From Actinomycetes bacterium (lineage in GTDB: Bacteria; Actinomycetota; Actinomycetes; Propionibacteriales; Propionibacteriaceae), in assembly GCA_023393755.1 (NCBI GenBank), contig JAEXCA010000086.1, forward strand, positions 3,537 to 67,536: DNA of 64,000 nucleotides, given 5' to 3'. The translations under genes were made by a program, and so were the position numbers. Below the pieces are notes generated by a model. It was not told the origin of the DNA and did no database searches. It saw only the letters and a program-made list of their open reading frames with translations. Each line of letters begins with the position of its first letter. Positions within the stretch are counted from its first letter, which is position 1. Positions 10,080-19,577 of this stretch are shown one piece after another.

Positions 10080-11423
10080 GTGCCGCGCTCCACCACTCGC
10101 ACCGTCTTCGCCGGCTCGCCCTCGATCGCAGCCGGGCTGAAGACCTACGTCCTGGACACCTCCGTGCTGCTGAGCGATCCGGGTGCGCTGCGGAACTTCG
10201 CCGAACACAGCGTGGTGCTGCCGATCGTGGTGATCGCCGAACTGGAGGCGAAGCGCCACCACCCCGAACTGGGCTACTTCGCCCGCGCCGCGCTCCGCTT
10301 CCTGGACGACCTGCGAGCCACCTACGGCACCCTCGACCAGCCGGTGCCGGTGAACGAGGTCGAGGGGACGCTCCGGGTCGAGCTCAACCACACCGACCCC
10401 GAGGTGCTGCCACCCGGATTCCGGCTGGGCGACAACGACTCCCGCATCCTCGCCGTCGCGCTGAACTACCGTGCCGAGGGCAATGACGTGGTGCTGATCA
10501 GCAAGGACGTCCCGATGCGGGTCAAGGCCTCCGCGGTCGGCCTGCCCGCGGAGGAGTACCGGCACGAGCTCGCTCTTGACTCGGGCTGGACGGGGATGGC
10601 CGAGGTGGACGTCGCCGCCACGACCGTCGACCGGCTCTACGCCGAGGGTGTCGCGGTGGTGCCCGAGGCGCTCGACCTGCCCGTCCATACCGGCGTGGTG
10701 CTGCACGGGTCGACCTCCTCGGCGCTCGGCCGGGTTCTGCCGGACGGGTCGGTCCGGCTGATCCGCGGCGACCGGGACGCCTTCGGGATCCACGGCCGTT
10801 CCGCCGAGCAGCGGGTGGCCCTCGACCTGCTGCTCGACCCCGAGATCGGCATCGTCTCCCTCGGTGGCCGGGCGGGGACGGGCAAGTCGGCGCTCGCGCT
10901 CTGCGCCGGGCTGGAGGCCACCCTGGAGCGGCAGCTGCACTCCAAGGTGCTGGTGTTCCGTCCGCTCTACGCGGTCGGCGGCCAGGAACTCGGCTACCTG
11001 CCGGGCTCCGAGGGCGAGAAGATGTCGCCCTGGGCGCAGGCGGTCTTCGACACCCTGGGCTCGGTCACCAGCAAGAACGTGATCGACGAGGTGCTGGCCC
11101 GCGACCTGCTCGAGGTGCTGCCGCTCACCCATATCCGCGGCCGCTCGCTGCACGACGCCTTCGTGATCGTGGACGAGGCGCAGTCGCTGGAGCGCAACGT
11201 GCTGCTCACCGTGCTCAGCCGGATCGGGCAGAACTCCCGGGTGGTGCTCACCCACGACGTCGCCCAGCGGGACAACCTGCGGGTGGGACGCCACGACGGC
11301 ATCGTCGCGGTGGTGGAGAAGCTGAAGGGCCATCCGCTGTTCGCCCACATCACGCTGAACCGCTCGGAGCGCTCGCCGATCGCCGCCATGGTCACCGACC
11401 TGCTGGACGACATCATCCTGTGA
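10080..11423 (+). CDS. phoH2: PIN domain-PhoH ATPase fusion (PhoH2)
   Basis: About 447 residues. The N-terminal PIN nuclease domain (about 20-160) starts [12 protein letters not shown] with catalytic D26 and has acidic partners in VIAELEAKR and [12 protein letters not shown]. The C-terminal PhoH P-loop domain has Walker [13 protein letters not shown] (about 263-274) and Walker B FVIVDEAQ. PhoH2 of mycobacteria (Rv1095) is an ATP-dependent RNA helicase/nuclease linked to RNA turnover. The GTG at 10080 was chosen because the PIN domain begins soon after; longer upstream frames are not supported. A palindromic repeat follows the stop codon. Confidence 0.9.
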   Translation: MPRSTTRTVFAGSPSIAAGLKTYVLDTSVLLSDPGALRNFAEHSVVLPIVVIAELEAKRHHPELGYFARAALRFLDDLRATYGTLDQPVPVNEVEGTLRVELNHTDPEVLPPGFRLGDNDSRILAVALNYRAEGNDVVLISKDVPMRVKASAVGLPAEEYRHELALDSGWTGMAEVDVAATTVDRLYAEGVAVVPEALDLPVHTGVVLHGSTSSALGRVLPDGSVRLIRGDRDAFGIHGRSAEQRVALDLLLDPEIGIVSLGGRAGTGKSALALCAGLEATLERQLHSKVLVFRPLYAVGGQELGYLPGSEGEKMSPWAQAVFDTLGSVTSKNVIDEVLARDLLEVLPLTHIRGRSLHDAFVIVDEAQSLERNVLLTVLSRIGQNSRVVLTHDVAQRDNLRVGRHDGIVAVVEKLKGHPLFAHITLNRSERSPIAAMVTDLLDDIIL

Positions 11424-11430
11424 GGACTGC

Positions 11431-11540
11431 GACCCTTCGAGACTCCGAGCGCAAGCGCTCGGACCTCAGGGATCGATGGGGGCAGACTCGGGCGGCAATC
11501 CGATCCCCGAGGTCGGCCGTAGGCCGCGTCCCGAAGGGTC
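11431..11540. repeat. Dispersed palindromic repeat, copy 1 (intergenic)
   Basis: A roughly 110-base element with terminal inverted repeats GACCCTTCG (11431-11439) and CGAAGGGTC (11532-11540) and an internal hairpin (CCGAGCGC/GCGCTCGG, 11445-11462). It shares CTTCGAGACTC, GACCTCAG and a GAGGYCGGCCG-AGGCC-GCGTCC block, in the same order, with a copy at 20499-20594 inside a coding region. Confidence 0.65.
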
Positions 11541-11543
11541 GGA

Positions 11544-12872
11544 CTACCCAATCGCCACCAGCGATTCTTCGATCGCGGCCAGCCCGCGGCGCAGTTCGTC
11601 CCGGGTGATCACCAGCGGCGGCCGGAACCTGACGCTGCGGTCACCGCAGCCGAGCATGATCACGCCCCGTTGCAGCAACTCCGCCAGGAACCTGCTGCGG
11701 GTGGCGCCGTCCGGCAGGCTGAAGGCGCAGAGCAGGCCGCGTCCGCGCGGATTGGTGAGCAGTGGCTGCCGGCCGGCCACGGCCTCCAGTTCGCCAAGCA
11801 GCCAGCCCCCGACGCTGGCTGCGTGGTCGATCAGGCCGTCGGCCTCGATGGCGGTCAGGATGTGCTTGGCGCGCACCATGTCGGTCAGCCCGCCGCCCCA
11901 GGTGGAGTTCAGCCGGCCGCTGACCGCGAAGACGTTGTCCGGCACCTCGTCCAGCTTGCCGCCGGCCATGATCCCGCAGACCTGGGTCTTCTTGCCGAAG
12001 GCGACGATGTCGGGTTCCAGGCCCAACTGCTGGTAGGCCCAGGCGGTGCCGGTCATGCCGACGCCGGTCTGCACCTCGTCCACGATGAACAGCGCGTCGT
12101 GGGCGTGGGTGATGCGCTGCAGCGCCTGCAGGTACTCCGGCCGGAAGTGGTGGTCGCCGCCCTCGCTCTGGATCGGCTCGACGATGCAGGCGGCGATGTC
12201 GGCGCCGTACTCGGTGAAGGCCTTTTCAGCGGCCAGCAGCGACATCGCCTCCAGCTGCTCGACCGGCCGGGGCCGCCCCTGGTCGTCGGTGCCCAGGTAG
12301 GGCGCCGGAATCCGCGGCCAGTCGAACTTCGGGAACCGGGCGGTCTTGACCGGATCGGTGTTGGTCAGCGACATGGTGTAGCCGGTCCGGCCGTGGAAGG
12401 CGTAGCGCAGGTGCAGCACCTTCGTCCCCAGTTCGGGGGAGAGGCCGCGGGCCTGGTTCAGCCGGCTCTTGTAGTCGAAGGCCGCCTTCAGCGCGTTCTC
12501 GATCGCCAGGCCGCCGCCCTCGACGAAGAAGTAGTGCGGCAGCCGGGGGTCGCCCAGCACCCGGCGGAAGGTCTCGACGAACTCGGCCATCGCCACGTTG
12601 TAGATGTCGGAGTTGCTCGGCTTGTGCAGCGCGATCCGTCCGATCTCGGCGGCCACCGCGGGTTCGGTGAGCCGCGGATGGTTCATCCCCAGCGCATTGG
12701 AGGAGACGAAGCCGAACAGATCCAGGTAGTGCCGGCCGGTGGCCGCGTCGACCAGGTCGCAACCCTGCGAAGCCTCCAGATCCAGGACGATCTGCAGGCC
12801 GTCGACCAGCATCGAGCGACGCAGGGTGGAGAGCACCTCTGCGGGAGAGACCTGCGGCGATTCGGTATCCAT
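11544..12872 (-). CDS. lat: L-lysine 6-transaminase (lysine epsilon-aminotransferase)
   Basis: A 442-residue PLP enzyme of fold type I, class III. It moves the epsilon-amino group of lysine to 2-oxoglutarate, giving allysine / piperideine-6-carboxylate. Lat-specific landmarks are LFGFVSSNALGMNHP, HKPSNSDIYN, FFVEGGGLAIENALKAAFDYK, HLRYAFHGRTGYTMSLTNT and VDEVQTGVGMTG with D265; the Schiff-base lysine is K294 in AFGKK. The ATG at 12872 is six bases after a TAAAAT -10 box, supporting a leaderless mRNA. As in M. tuberculosis Rv3290c-Rv3291c, an Lrp regulator lies upstream, here separated by an unknown membrane protein. Confidence 0.94.
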   Translation of the reverse strand: MDTESPQVSPAEVLSTLRRSMLVDGLQIVLDLEASQGCDLVDAATGRHYLDLFGFVSSNALGMNHPRLTEPAVAAEIGRIALHKPSNSDIYNVAMAEFVETFRRVLGDPRLPHYFFVEGGGLAIENALKAAFDYKSRLNQARGLSPELGTKVLHLRYAFHGRTGYTMSLTNTDPVKTARFPKFDWPRIPAPYLGTDDQGRPRPVEQLEAMSLLAAEKAFTEYGADIAACIVEPIQSEGGDHHFRPEYLQALQRITHAHDALFIVDEVQTGVGMTGTAWAYQQLGLEPDIVAFGKKTQVCGIMAGGKLDEVPDNVFAVSGRLNSTWGGGLTDMVRAKHILTAIEADGLIDHAASVGGWLLGELEAVAGRQPLLTNPRGRGLLCAFSLPDGATRSRFLAELLQRGVIMLGCGDRSVRFRPPLVITRDELRRGLAAIEESLVAIG

Positions 12873-12878
12873 TCCGGG

Positions 12879-12906
12879 ATTTTAGCCGGAAAAACGCCGG
12901 AAACAA
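12879..12906 (-). promoter_or_regulatory. lat promoter with repeated TTTCCGGC
   Basis: Read on the minus strand: -35 TTGTTT (12901-12906), 16-base spacer, -10 TAAAAT (12879-12884), six bases, then ATG. The spacer contains TTTCCGGC twice (12896-12903 and 12885-12892). The repeat is a candidate site for the neighbouring Lrp regulator; that link is inference. Confidence 0.6.
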
Positions 12907-12937
12907 TGATCTTCCTCAGGTGATGTTCCGGCCTTGA

Positions 12938-12999
12938 GGGGCCACCAGGAACCGTCCCCGGTGGCCCCGGGACCACCGGGGACGGTTCCTCGTGGCCCC
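12938..12999. repeat. Long hairpin between lat and the membrane-protein gene
   Basis: Arms 12938-12964 and 12973-12999 pair over 27 bases with one mismatch and an 8-base loop. It starts 2 bases beyond the stop codon of the membrane-protein gene, so it may terminate or stabilise that transcript. Each arm contains the GGAACCGTCCCC motif that recurs at 21292, 21312 and 24158. Confidence 0.75.
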
Positions 13000-13001
13000 G
13001 G

Positions 13002-14219
13002 TCAGTCGTCGGCCAGTTCCGTCCAGCGTTGCGGTGCCCGTCCGCTGGCGATCAGGGTGGCGCGGTAGCGGTTCCGGGCGCCCAGGTTGCGGCTGACCTC
13101 CTGGGCGACCCGTTGCAGGAACAGCGACCGGTAGAGCTGATCCTGCAGGGTCGAGGCGGTGAACGAGATGCCGCTGAACAGGGACAGGATCAGGCAGACC
13201 CGGAAGACGTGCTCCTCGATCGGCAACTGGACGCCCAGGACGGTCAGTGGGCGGGCCGGTTCGCCGGTCCAGGTCGCGATCAGCTCGTCGGTCAGCGAGA
13301 TCGCGCCGAAGAGCGAGAACACGGTGAAGGTCGCCGCCACGAACAGCGCGATCTGGACGAACTGCACCGCCAGCGACACCGCGAACAGGTTGAGCCGCTC
13401 GCCGATGGTGAGCTTGGCGTGCTCCTGCGTGGCGTCCGGCGCGATTCCGGCGAACGGTGTGGCCTCGAGCAGCGGCTCGCAGTCGTCGTCGGCCGCATTG
13501 ATCATGTCCCGGGTGGCCGGCAGCGCGATCAGCACCATCATCAGCACCAGGAAGCCGCTGAGCTGCCACATCTTCGGGGTGGTCATGGTGGCGGCGAGCT
13601 GCCACAGCTCGTTGGTGAAGAAGACCAGCAGCACGGTCAGCAGGAGCAGCGGCAGGACGCGGGCGATGGCCGGGATCGCCGCGGCCAGTTCGCGGCCGCC
13701 GCGCCGGGCCGCCCAGCCGACCATGCTGCCGATCCCGGAGTAGCCGATCGCCAGCGCCAGCAGGAGCAGCCCGAGCCGGTCCGCGATCCCCAGGTGCAGG
13801 CCCAGGCTGGCGTGGGCGACGGACGCGATCACGCTCAGCCCGATCAGCCAGAAGCCGATCACCACGATGCCGACGATCAGCCGGGCCGGCGGGGTCAGCC
13901 GGCGCTGCAGCACGCCATACCCGATTCCGGCCGGAACGGCAGCCAGGATGAAGGCGGTCGCGGCCAGCATGGGGGTGACCAGCTTGAGCGGATCCAGGGT
14001 GTCCAGATCGAGATCCCCTCCGGCGGAGATCCCGGCGTCGGCGATCACCAGCCCGGTGGCGAAGCAGGCGAAGACCACCAGCCAGGGCACGGTCCGCGGG
14101 ACGATGCCGCGGAGCCGGCGTCGCGGTGGCACCACCAGCGGCAGGCCGTTGTGTCGCAGCCAGACCTCCATGGCCAGCAGCGGAGAGTCGTCCCGCCGGT
14201 TCCGCCTGGTCCGTGCCAC
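13002..14219 (-). CDS. Polytopic membrane protein of unknown function, in an operon with lrp
   Basis: About 405 residues starting at a GTG two bases after the lrp stop codon, so certainly co-transcribed with it. The basic N-terminus (VARTRRNRRDD) is followed by about ten hydrophobic helices. A soluble loop near the middle holds NAADDDCEPLLEATPFAGI, and the C-terminal cytoplasmic part is rich in Arg (RNLGARNRYRATLIASGRAPQRW). I do not recognise the family. Its place between lrp and lat suggests a role in amino-acid or osmolyte movement, or as a membrane partner of the regulator, but no residue proves it. Confidence 0.75.
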   Translation of the reverse strand: MARTRRNRRDDSPLLAMEVWLRHNGLPLVVPPRRRLRGIVPRTVPWLVVFACFATGLVIADAGISAGGDLDLDTLDPLKLVTPMLAATAFILAAVPAGIGYGVLQRRLTPPARLIVGIVVIGFWLIGLSVIASVAHASLGLHLGIADRLGLLLLALAIGYSGIGSMVGWAARRGGRELAAAIPAIARVLPLLLLTVLLVFFTNELWQLAATMTTPKMWQLSGFLVLMMVLIALPATRDMINAADDDCEPLLEATPFAGIAPDATQEHAKLTIGERLNLFAVSLAVQFVQIALFVAATFTVFSLFGAISLTDELIATWTGEPARPLTVLGVQLPIEEHVFRVCLILSLFSGISFTASTLQDQLYRSLFLQRVAQEVSRNLGARNRYRATLIASGRAPQRWTELADD

Positions 14220-14221
14220 GC

Positions 14222-14698
14222 TCAGCTCCCGGCGATGACCGGCGGCCGGTTCTCGAAGAAGGTGTGCAGCACGACCGTGGTGCGGGTGCTGACGTTGGCC
14301 GCCACCCTGATCTCCCGGATCAGCTCCTCCAGGCGTTGGGGGGTGGTCACCCGGACCAGCAGCAGATAGGCGGCGTCGCCGGCGACCGAGTAGCAGGCCT
14401 CGATCTCCGGCAGTCCCACCAAACGGTCGGGGACGTCGTCCAGGGCGCTCGGGTTCAGCGGGCTGATCTCGATCGCCGCCGCCAGCGGCACGCCGACCGC
14501 CTGATGGTCGACCTGGGCCCGGTAGCCGGTGATGACGCCCCGCTCCTCCAGCCGGCGGACCCGGGTCTGCACCGCCGAGGTGGACAGACCGGTCGCCTCG
14601 CTCAGCCGGGCCAGGGTGCTGCGGCCGTCGGCGAGGAGTTCGCGGAGGATCGCGGCATCGACGGAGTCGGTGAGCCGCTCCGGTTTCCGGATCGTCAT
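14222..14698 (-). CDS. lrp: Lrp/AsnC-family transcriptional regulator
   Basis: A 158-residue feast/famine regulator. The N-terminal AsnC helix-turn-helix (about 10-60) reads LADGRSTLARLSEATGLS followed by TRVRRLEERGVITGY; the C-terminal RAM/ligand domain has EACYSVAGDAAYLLLVRV, the usual amino-acid-binding turn. M. tuberculosis LrpA (Rv3291c) is induced in starvation together with lat, and the two are adjacent here too apart from one inserted gene. A TACAGT -10 box six bases upstream indicates a leaderless mRNA. It probably controls lat and itself. Confidence 0.92.
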   Translation of the reverse strand: MTIRKPERLTDSVDAAILRELLADGRSTLARLSEATGLSTSAVQTRVRRLEERGVITGYRAQVDHQAVGVPLAAAIEISPLNPSALDDVPDRLVGLPEIEACYSVAGDAAYLLLVRVTTPQRLEELIREIRVAANVSTRTTVVLHTFFENRPPVIAGS

Positions 14699-14704
14699 GG
14701 CCGC

Positions 14705-14710
14705 ACTGTA
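14705..14710 (-). promoter_or_regulatory. Leaderless -10 box of lrp
   Basis: TACAGT on the minus strand, six bases before the ATG at 14698. Confidence 0.5.
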
Positions 14711-14733
14711 CTGCCGTGGCAGGTCCGCCGACA

Positions 14734-15363
14734 TCACGCCCGGTACAGGGTGTAGGCGAACTCCCGCCCTTCGCGGGCCACCGGTATCCGGATGGCCTCG
14801 ACAACGGTGGACACCCGCCGCAGTGTCAGCTCCAGCAGCGGGCTGGCGGTCTCGCACCAGACCAGCAGGTGGCCGCCCGGGGCGAGCCGGCTCAGGCCGG
14901 TGCGGAGAAAGCCCTCGGTGTAGACCTCGGCGTTGTCGGCGTGGATCAGGAAGCTGGGGCCGTTGTCCACGTCCAGCACGATCGCGTCCCAGCTGCCGGT
15001 CGCGGTGGTCACGAAGCTGACGATGTCGGCGTGGTGGAGCCGCACCCGCGGGTCGGCGGCGATCCGGCCGAGTTGTGGGGTGACGCCCTGGCGGGCCCAC
15101 TCCAGCAGTGCTCCGGCGCGCTCCACCACGTCCAGTTCGGCGCCACGCTCCAGCAGCCGGACGGCGGTGTAGCCCAGGCCCAGCCCGCCGACCAGCACCC
15201 GGCGGGCGGGGCCGGCGGCATCGGCCAGGGCCAGCTCGCTGCTCACGTCAACGGTGTCCATGGCGAACACGCCGTTGACGATCAACTCGACCGTCCCGGA
15301 GCGACGGCGCAGGACGATCTCACCGTCGGGCGTCTGAGCGCGTCCCAGGATTTCGGTTTCCAT
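14734..15363 (-). CDS. Spermidine-synthase-like methyltransferase-fold protein
   Basis: A 209-residue protein with a Rossmann methyltransferase fold like the C-terminal half of spermidine synthases. The nucleotide-binding loop is VLVGGLGLGYTAVRLLE, followed by the acidic strand LDVVER, a HHADIV loop, and IVLDVDNGPSFL. The first about 40 residues are short beta strands instead of the full tetramerisation domain. Actinobacterial homologues are annotated only as spermine/spermidine-synthase-like; the substrate is unknown. It is divergent from the GNAT gene across 48 bases. Confidence 0.75.
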   Translation of the reverse strand: METEILGRAQTPDGEIVLRRRSGTVELIVNGVFAMDTVDVSSELALADAAGPARRVLVGGLGLGYTAVRLLERGAELDVVERAGALLEWARQGVTPQLGRIAADPRVRLHHADIVSFVTTATGSWDAIVLDVDNGPSFLIHADNAEVYTEGFLRTGLSRLAPGGHLLVWCETASPLLELTLRRVSTVVEAIRIPVAREGREFAYTLYRA

Positions 15364-15398
15364 CCCACCATGGTCGCCCATCGCAGCCGGGGGTGCGT

Positions 15399-15404
15399 TA
15401 GGGT
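15399..15404 (+). promoter_or_regulatory. Leaderless -10 box of the GNAT gene at 15412
   Basis: TAGGGT, seven bases before the ATG at 15412. Confidence 0.45.
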
Positions 15405-15411
15405 CAACGCC

Positions 15412-16113
15412 ATGACGACCGTCCAGGTAGCCCGGCCGAGTCAGCTCGGTGATGTGTACGACACCATCCTGGTGAGCTCCTTCCAGCCCGACGAGCTGGT
15501 CGACAAGGCAGCCTTCATGCATCACACCACCTGGGGTGAGGTGCTGTTGGCCGAGAACGACGAGGGCGTGATCACCGGCGTCGCCGTCGCCGATCACCAC
15601 CCGGCCACCGGGGTGTCGGTGCTGGAGTACCTGGCGGTGCTGCCCGAGCATCGCGGCGCCGGAGCCGGTTCCGCGCTGATGGAGGCGGCGGTCAGCCGGT
15701 GGAGCGAACTGGTCAGCCCGGGTGCGCTGCTGGCCGAGATCGAACGTCCGGACGCGCACGACGCCACCGATCAGTTCGGCGACCCGGGCCGGCGGCTGGC
15801 CTTCTACGACCGCCACGGCTTCCGGGCGCTGGCGCTGCCCTACTTCCAGCCGGCGCTGACGGCCGACCAGCAGGCGGTGCCCGACCTGATCCTGGGCGTG
15901 CTGGTGTTCGACCCGGGCTGGGTCAGCGCCGACGGCAGCCGGTTCCTGGAGGGCGCCCGGCTCGAGGAGGTGCTGGCCGACCGGATCCCGCAGCCCGACG
16001 ACCGTCCGGAAGCCTGGGAAGCGCTGATGGCGGCCACCCGCGACCCGGCCGGGATCGAGCTGTTGCCGCTCGGCGAGTACGCCCGGATCCCGCGCAGCGG
16101 TCCGGTCGGCTGA
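15412..16113 (+). CDS. GNAT-family N-acetyltransferase
   Basis: A 233-residue acyltransferase. The acetyl-CoA loop is VLPEHRGAGAGSALMEAAV (about 83-101), preceded by the beta strand VLEYLAV, and RLAFYDRHGFRAL is the usual C-terminal strand-helix. The C-terminal 80 residues form an added helical region with no recognised domain. The acceptor is unknown. It reads divergently from the methyltransferase-like gene. Confidence 0.83.
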   Translation: MTTVQVARPSQLGDVYDTILVSSFQPDELVDKAAFMHHTTWGEVLLAENDEGVITGVAVADHHPATGVSVLEYLAVLPEHRGAGAGSALMEAAVSRWSELVSPGALLAEIERPDAHDATDQFGDPGRRLAFYDRHGFRALALPYFQPALTADQQAVPDLILGVLVFDPGWVSADGSRFLEGARLEEVLADRIPQPDDRPEAWEALMAATRDPAGIELLPLGEYARIPRSGPVG

Positions 16114-16178
16114 CCCTGACCCACCCGCTCGGCGGTGGGGGCTCACAAACGTACAATCGCGCGCTCCGGCGCCCGGCC

Positions 16179-16184
16179 TACCCT
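16179..16184 (+). promoter_or_regulatory. Leaderless -10 box of the DUF4287 gene
   Basis: TACCCT, six bases before the ATG at 16191. Confidence 0.45.
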
Positions 16185-16190
16185 GCCGGC

Positions 16191-16721
16191 ATGGATGCCG
16201 CGACGAAGACCATGGTCGACAACCTGCCGGCGAAGACCGGCCGATCGCTGACCGACTGGTTCAGCCTGCTCGACCAGGCCGCCCCCGCCACGCACGGCCA
16301 GGGCCTGGCGCTGGTGAAGTCCCACGGGGTCTCCCACGGCTACGCCAACCTGATCGTCAGCCTGCACCGCGACCGCGGCACCGAGCAGGTCGATCTGGTC
16401 GCTCCCCAGTTCGCCGGACGGAAGGCCGGCCTGCGTCCGCTGTACGACCGGATCATCGAGGTCGCTGGGGGATTCGGCAGTGACGTCGAGGTGGCGCCGC
16501 GCAAGACCGCCGTGGCGCTGCGCCGGACGAAGCAGTTCGCCTACCTCGAGGTGCCCAGTGCGAGCCGGTTGCGGGTCGGGCTGAACCTGACCGGGCTCGA
16601 GCCGACCGACCGGCTGGTGGCTACGAGCGGTATGTGCAGTCACCGGGTCGACATCGCGGTGCCGGAGGAGATCGACGACGAACTGATCGGCTGGCTACTG
16701 GCTGCCTACGAGCGGGCTTGA
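16191..16721 (+). CDS. DUF4287 / DUF5655 domain protein
   Basis: A 176-residue cytoplasmic protein. The N-terminal half (MVDNLPAKTGRSLTDWFSLL, HGVSHGYANLIV) is a DUF4287 helical domain; the C-terminal half (PLYDRIIEVAGGFGSDVEV, PRKTAVALRRTKQFAYLEV, VGLNLTG) matches DUF5655, which resembles small nucleic-acid or lipid-transport folds. No function is established. Its 3' end overlaps the convergent AraC-like gene by 16 bases. Confidence 0.83.
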   Translation: MDAATKTMVDNLPAKTGRSLTDWFSLLDQAAPATHGQGLALVKSHGVSHGYANLIVSLHRDRGTEQVDLVAPQFAGRKAGLRPLYDRIIEVAGGFGSDVEVAPRKTAVALRRTKQFAYLEVPSASRLRVGLNLTGLEPTDRLVATSGMCSHRVDIAVPEEIDDELIGWLLAAYERA

Positions 16722-17568
16722 GGAACCGCTGATCGGACCGCGTCCGGCAGCTCCGCCAGCGGGACGAAGTAGGCCTCGGCCGGACCGAAATCCGCGATCC
16801 GGCGTTGGTGCTCGGCCGGCGTCCAGCCGCTGAACCGGCGGAACGCCCGGATCACCTGGGGCTGATCGAAGTAGCCGGAGGCGGCGGCCAGCGCCGCCCA
16901 GCTGGGTTGATCCCCGGTCTGGGCCTCAGCGACCAGCCGGTGGAAGCGGAGCAGCAGGGCATAGCTCTTCGGGGTGAGTCCGGTGGCCCGGCGGAAGCGG
17001 TCGCTGACGGTCCGCCGGGACCTGCCAAGTTGCCTCGCGAGGTGTTCGATCCCGGTGGCGGGGTCGTTGTCCAGGGCGTCCTGCACCGCGAGCGCGAGCG
17101 GGTCGGGTGCGGGCGGTTGCCCACCGGCCAGCAGCCCGGCCAGGGCGTCCAGCGCGGCGGTGGGCGTCAGGCCGGCGAGTCGGCCCGGCCAGTCGGTGGC
17201 CTCCGGGAGGAGCTCACCGGCGGGCAGCACCCGTCCGCCGGTCAGCTCTCCGGCCCGGCCGATCCCGCGGGCGGTGGTCAGCGCGTCCAGCCCGACCGGG
17301 GTGAACTCGGCGCCGACGTGATGGATCCGGGCGGGAAGTTCGCTGATCAGGTAGTCGGTGCGCAACCGGCCACGAAGGCGTGCTCCACTCCCGTGATCCG
17401 GCCGTCGGCGTCCACCAGCCGATAGGGCTCGGACAGGTTGACGATCAGGTGGACGAACGGCTGCGGCAGGATCTTCTCGTAGCGGGCGGGGCGCGGCCCG
17501 TCCAGGTACCACAGCCGCGCGATCACCCGATCCAGGCCGGGTCGCGGAGCCTGCTGCTGGAAGATCAC
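16706..17568 (-). pseudogene. AraC-family transcriptional regulator broken by one frameshift
   Basis: The N-terminal part (ATG 17568, stop TGA at 17347) encodes MIFQQQAPRPGLDRVIARLW and ends ITGVEHAFVAGCAPTT. The next frame continues with RLRTDYLISELPARIHHVG and runs to 16706 through a helix-turn-helix AraC domain (LARQLGRSRRTVSDRFRRAT, YFDQPQVIRAFRRFSGWTP). Joining them as FVAG-LRTDYL gives a normal DUF6597-AraC protein of about 287 residues. One base appears to be missing near 17360-17366. Either the gene is inactive or the base was lost in sequencing. It is divergent from acetyl-CoA synthetase, a possible target. Confidence 0.78.
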
Positions 17569-17656
17569 CGGGTCACCGTATCGCTGCCGGACGGCGGCCC
17601 TTCCGCCGGTCGATCCCCGGCACTAGGCTCACCGCAGTCTGTCGATGTGGAGGATC

Positions 17657-19546
<1,890 letters not shown>

Positions 19547-19577
19547 GTACCGCTACACACCGTCCGGCCGGTCGCCG

